Assembly: GCA_023213395.1 (NCBI GenBank)
Contig: CM041465.1
Span: 232,259,741-232,323,740, forward strand
Direction of reading: 5' to 3'
Origin: Cycas panzhihuaensis
Lineage: Eukaryota; Cycadophyta
DNA: 64,000 bases
Under the pieces are notes generated by a model, which saw nothing but the letters and a program-made list of their open reading frames with translations, had not been told where the DNA came from and ran no database searches. The position numbers and the translations under genes are program-made. Position 1 is the stretch's first letter. Every line of letters starts with the position of its first letter. Below are positions 63,098 to 64,000 of this stretch, in pieces.

Positions 63098-64000
63098 CTG
63101 AGTCACAATCAGGTGCAACATTAAGTGATGATTTGAGTTTGTAGTGTAATGTAATTAATACAGTGGTGATTTTCTTTAGCAAATGTAGACAATTGAACTG
63201 TCAAATCACCTGTTCGTTTACACATTTTTTCATAAACAATTGGACATTTGGATTGATCAAATTTTAAGTGGAATATAGGATATATATTGAAATTATATTT
63301 TTGTTTAGGGACTGTCAATCTTTTTAATGTCTTGAGATGCTTTGGGAATGCATTTATTCTAAAAATGATATCACGAGGCAGGTGTTGGTTGATTACTTTG
63401 TCCTAGACGGACATTCATAATACCTCACCATTATTTATACTCGAGAGTTATGGAGTCGAACAGGCACAGACTTTCATGCATTAGATTGGATCATGGTACC
63501 TGGTGGCTACATTGTTTATTTACTTTTACTTTACCTATTTTGGATCTGTATTAGATTGAGATTTGAGATGCCTTGAGCGCTCCTAACGTGTACTTACCAT
63601 ATCCTCTATTTCACTAGTTCCATTGACTTGTTTCTCGTAATCCATGGACTTCAATATAAGTTTTATTTTAAAATTTTCTTTATGTACAAGACTTTCATGT
63701 GATTTTTCCATTTTTAAATGTGAAGTGTATCCTTAGTATGCCAAATCATCAAGGGCCATATCAAGAGCTTCAAAACTACAACGAAAATGTTGAAAACCCT
63801 ATAAAATGAAGAGACTATGAATTCTTAGAACTACATATGCAATCAAGTTGCATAAAGTATGAACTCTAAATATTAGTGGTTCTTCTCTTTGGAGTCAAGT
63901 AAGAAACATAGAAGAGGGTCATGGGCCTAATGCTGGTGATGCACATGTTTTTGAATTACTTGTTAGTCATATGGATTAGGGTTTATATTTTATTGGATTT
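63098..64000. other. Unassigned stretch at right end
   Basis: A+T-rich, no ORF with a recognisable motif, no LTR signature found. Confidence 0.3.

Noticed and set aside
1-64000. tRNA, rRNA or other structured RNA genes
   Set aside because: No tRNA A/B box pairs with cloverleaf or rRNA-like blocks noticed by eye; a covariance-model scan would be needed to exclude them.
1-64000. A new defence or biosynthetic gene system
   Set aside because: All convincing coding is retroelement gag, protease, integrase, RT or RNase H; nothing suggests an operon or host pathway.

Overview
The window is intergenic heterochromatin-type DNA from a large-genome seed plant. The nested Ty1/copia and Ty3/gypsy LTR retrotransposons, the initiator-Met-type primer sites, the chromodomain gypsy elements and the poor gene content fit a gymnosperm such as a conifer, but the species is inferred, not shown. 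I found no intact host gene, rRNA, tRNA or CRISPR array. Nearly every recognisable protein is a retroelement gag, protease (PR), integrase (INT), reverse transcriptase (RT) or RNase H (RH), usually broken by stops or frameshifts.

Layout (letters are my labels). 1-3933: copia J (+), inserted into copia I (-, 3934-7528), which continues off the left edge. 7560-9928: old gypsy P (+). 9929-17447: nearly full-length copia H (+) with target-site duplication (TSD) CAAAT. 17453-18826: gypsy remnant K (-). 18827 to about 42340: chromovirus A (-), split twice. Copia B (+, 21599-24434, TSD GTTCT) sits in its RT. Chromovirus C (+, 25029-40976) also sits in it, and C is itself split by the large gypsy D (-, 28093-38532, TSD ATGGA). 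About 42345-43220: gypsy gag remnant E (-). 43221-45553: copia-like F (-). 45559-50789: copia G (-), sister of H and I, inserted at the edge of the F LTR. 50850-51634: gypsy RT/RH remnant M1 (-). 51635-57205: gypsy remnant M2 (-), whose LTR is split by L (+, 52330-56361, TSD AATAG), a gag-only non-autonomous element with two 387-bp LTRs. 57480 to about 59720: internally deleted gypsy N (+). From 59720 to the end there is little recognisable coding sequence, apart from a possible small ORF and a diverged direct duplication.

Relative order of insertion follows from the nesting: D is younger than C, C and B are younger than A, L is younger than M2, M2 is probably younger than M1, J is younger than I, and G is younger than F. 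H, I and G form one copia family with a roughly 2-kb leader holding a conserved block and hairpin just before gag. J and B form a second copia family. A and C are related chromoviruses. D has an additional ORF downstream of integrase, as in Tat/Athila-type gypsy elements. None of these elements looks able to move unaided. The integrases of H, G and A each carry a substitution at a catalytic position, and B, L and N have lost most of their genes and could only have moved with help from relatives.
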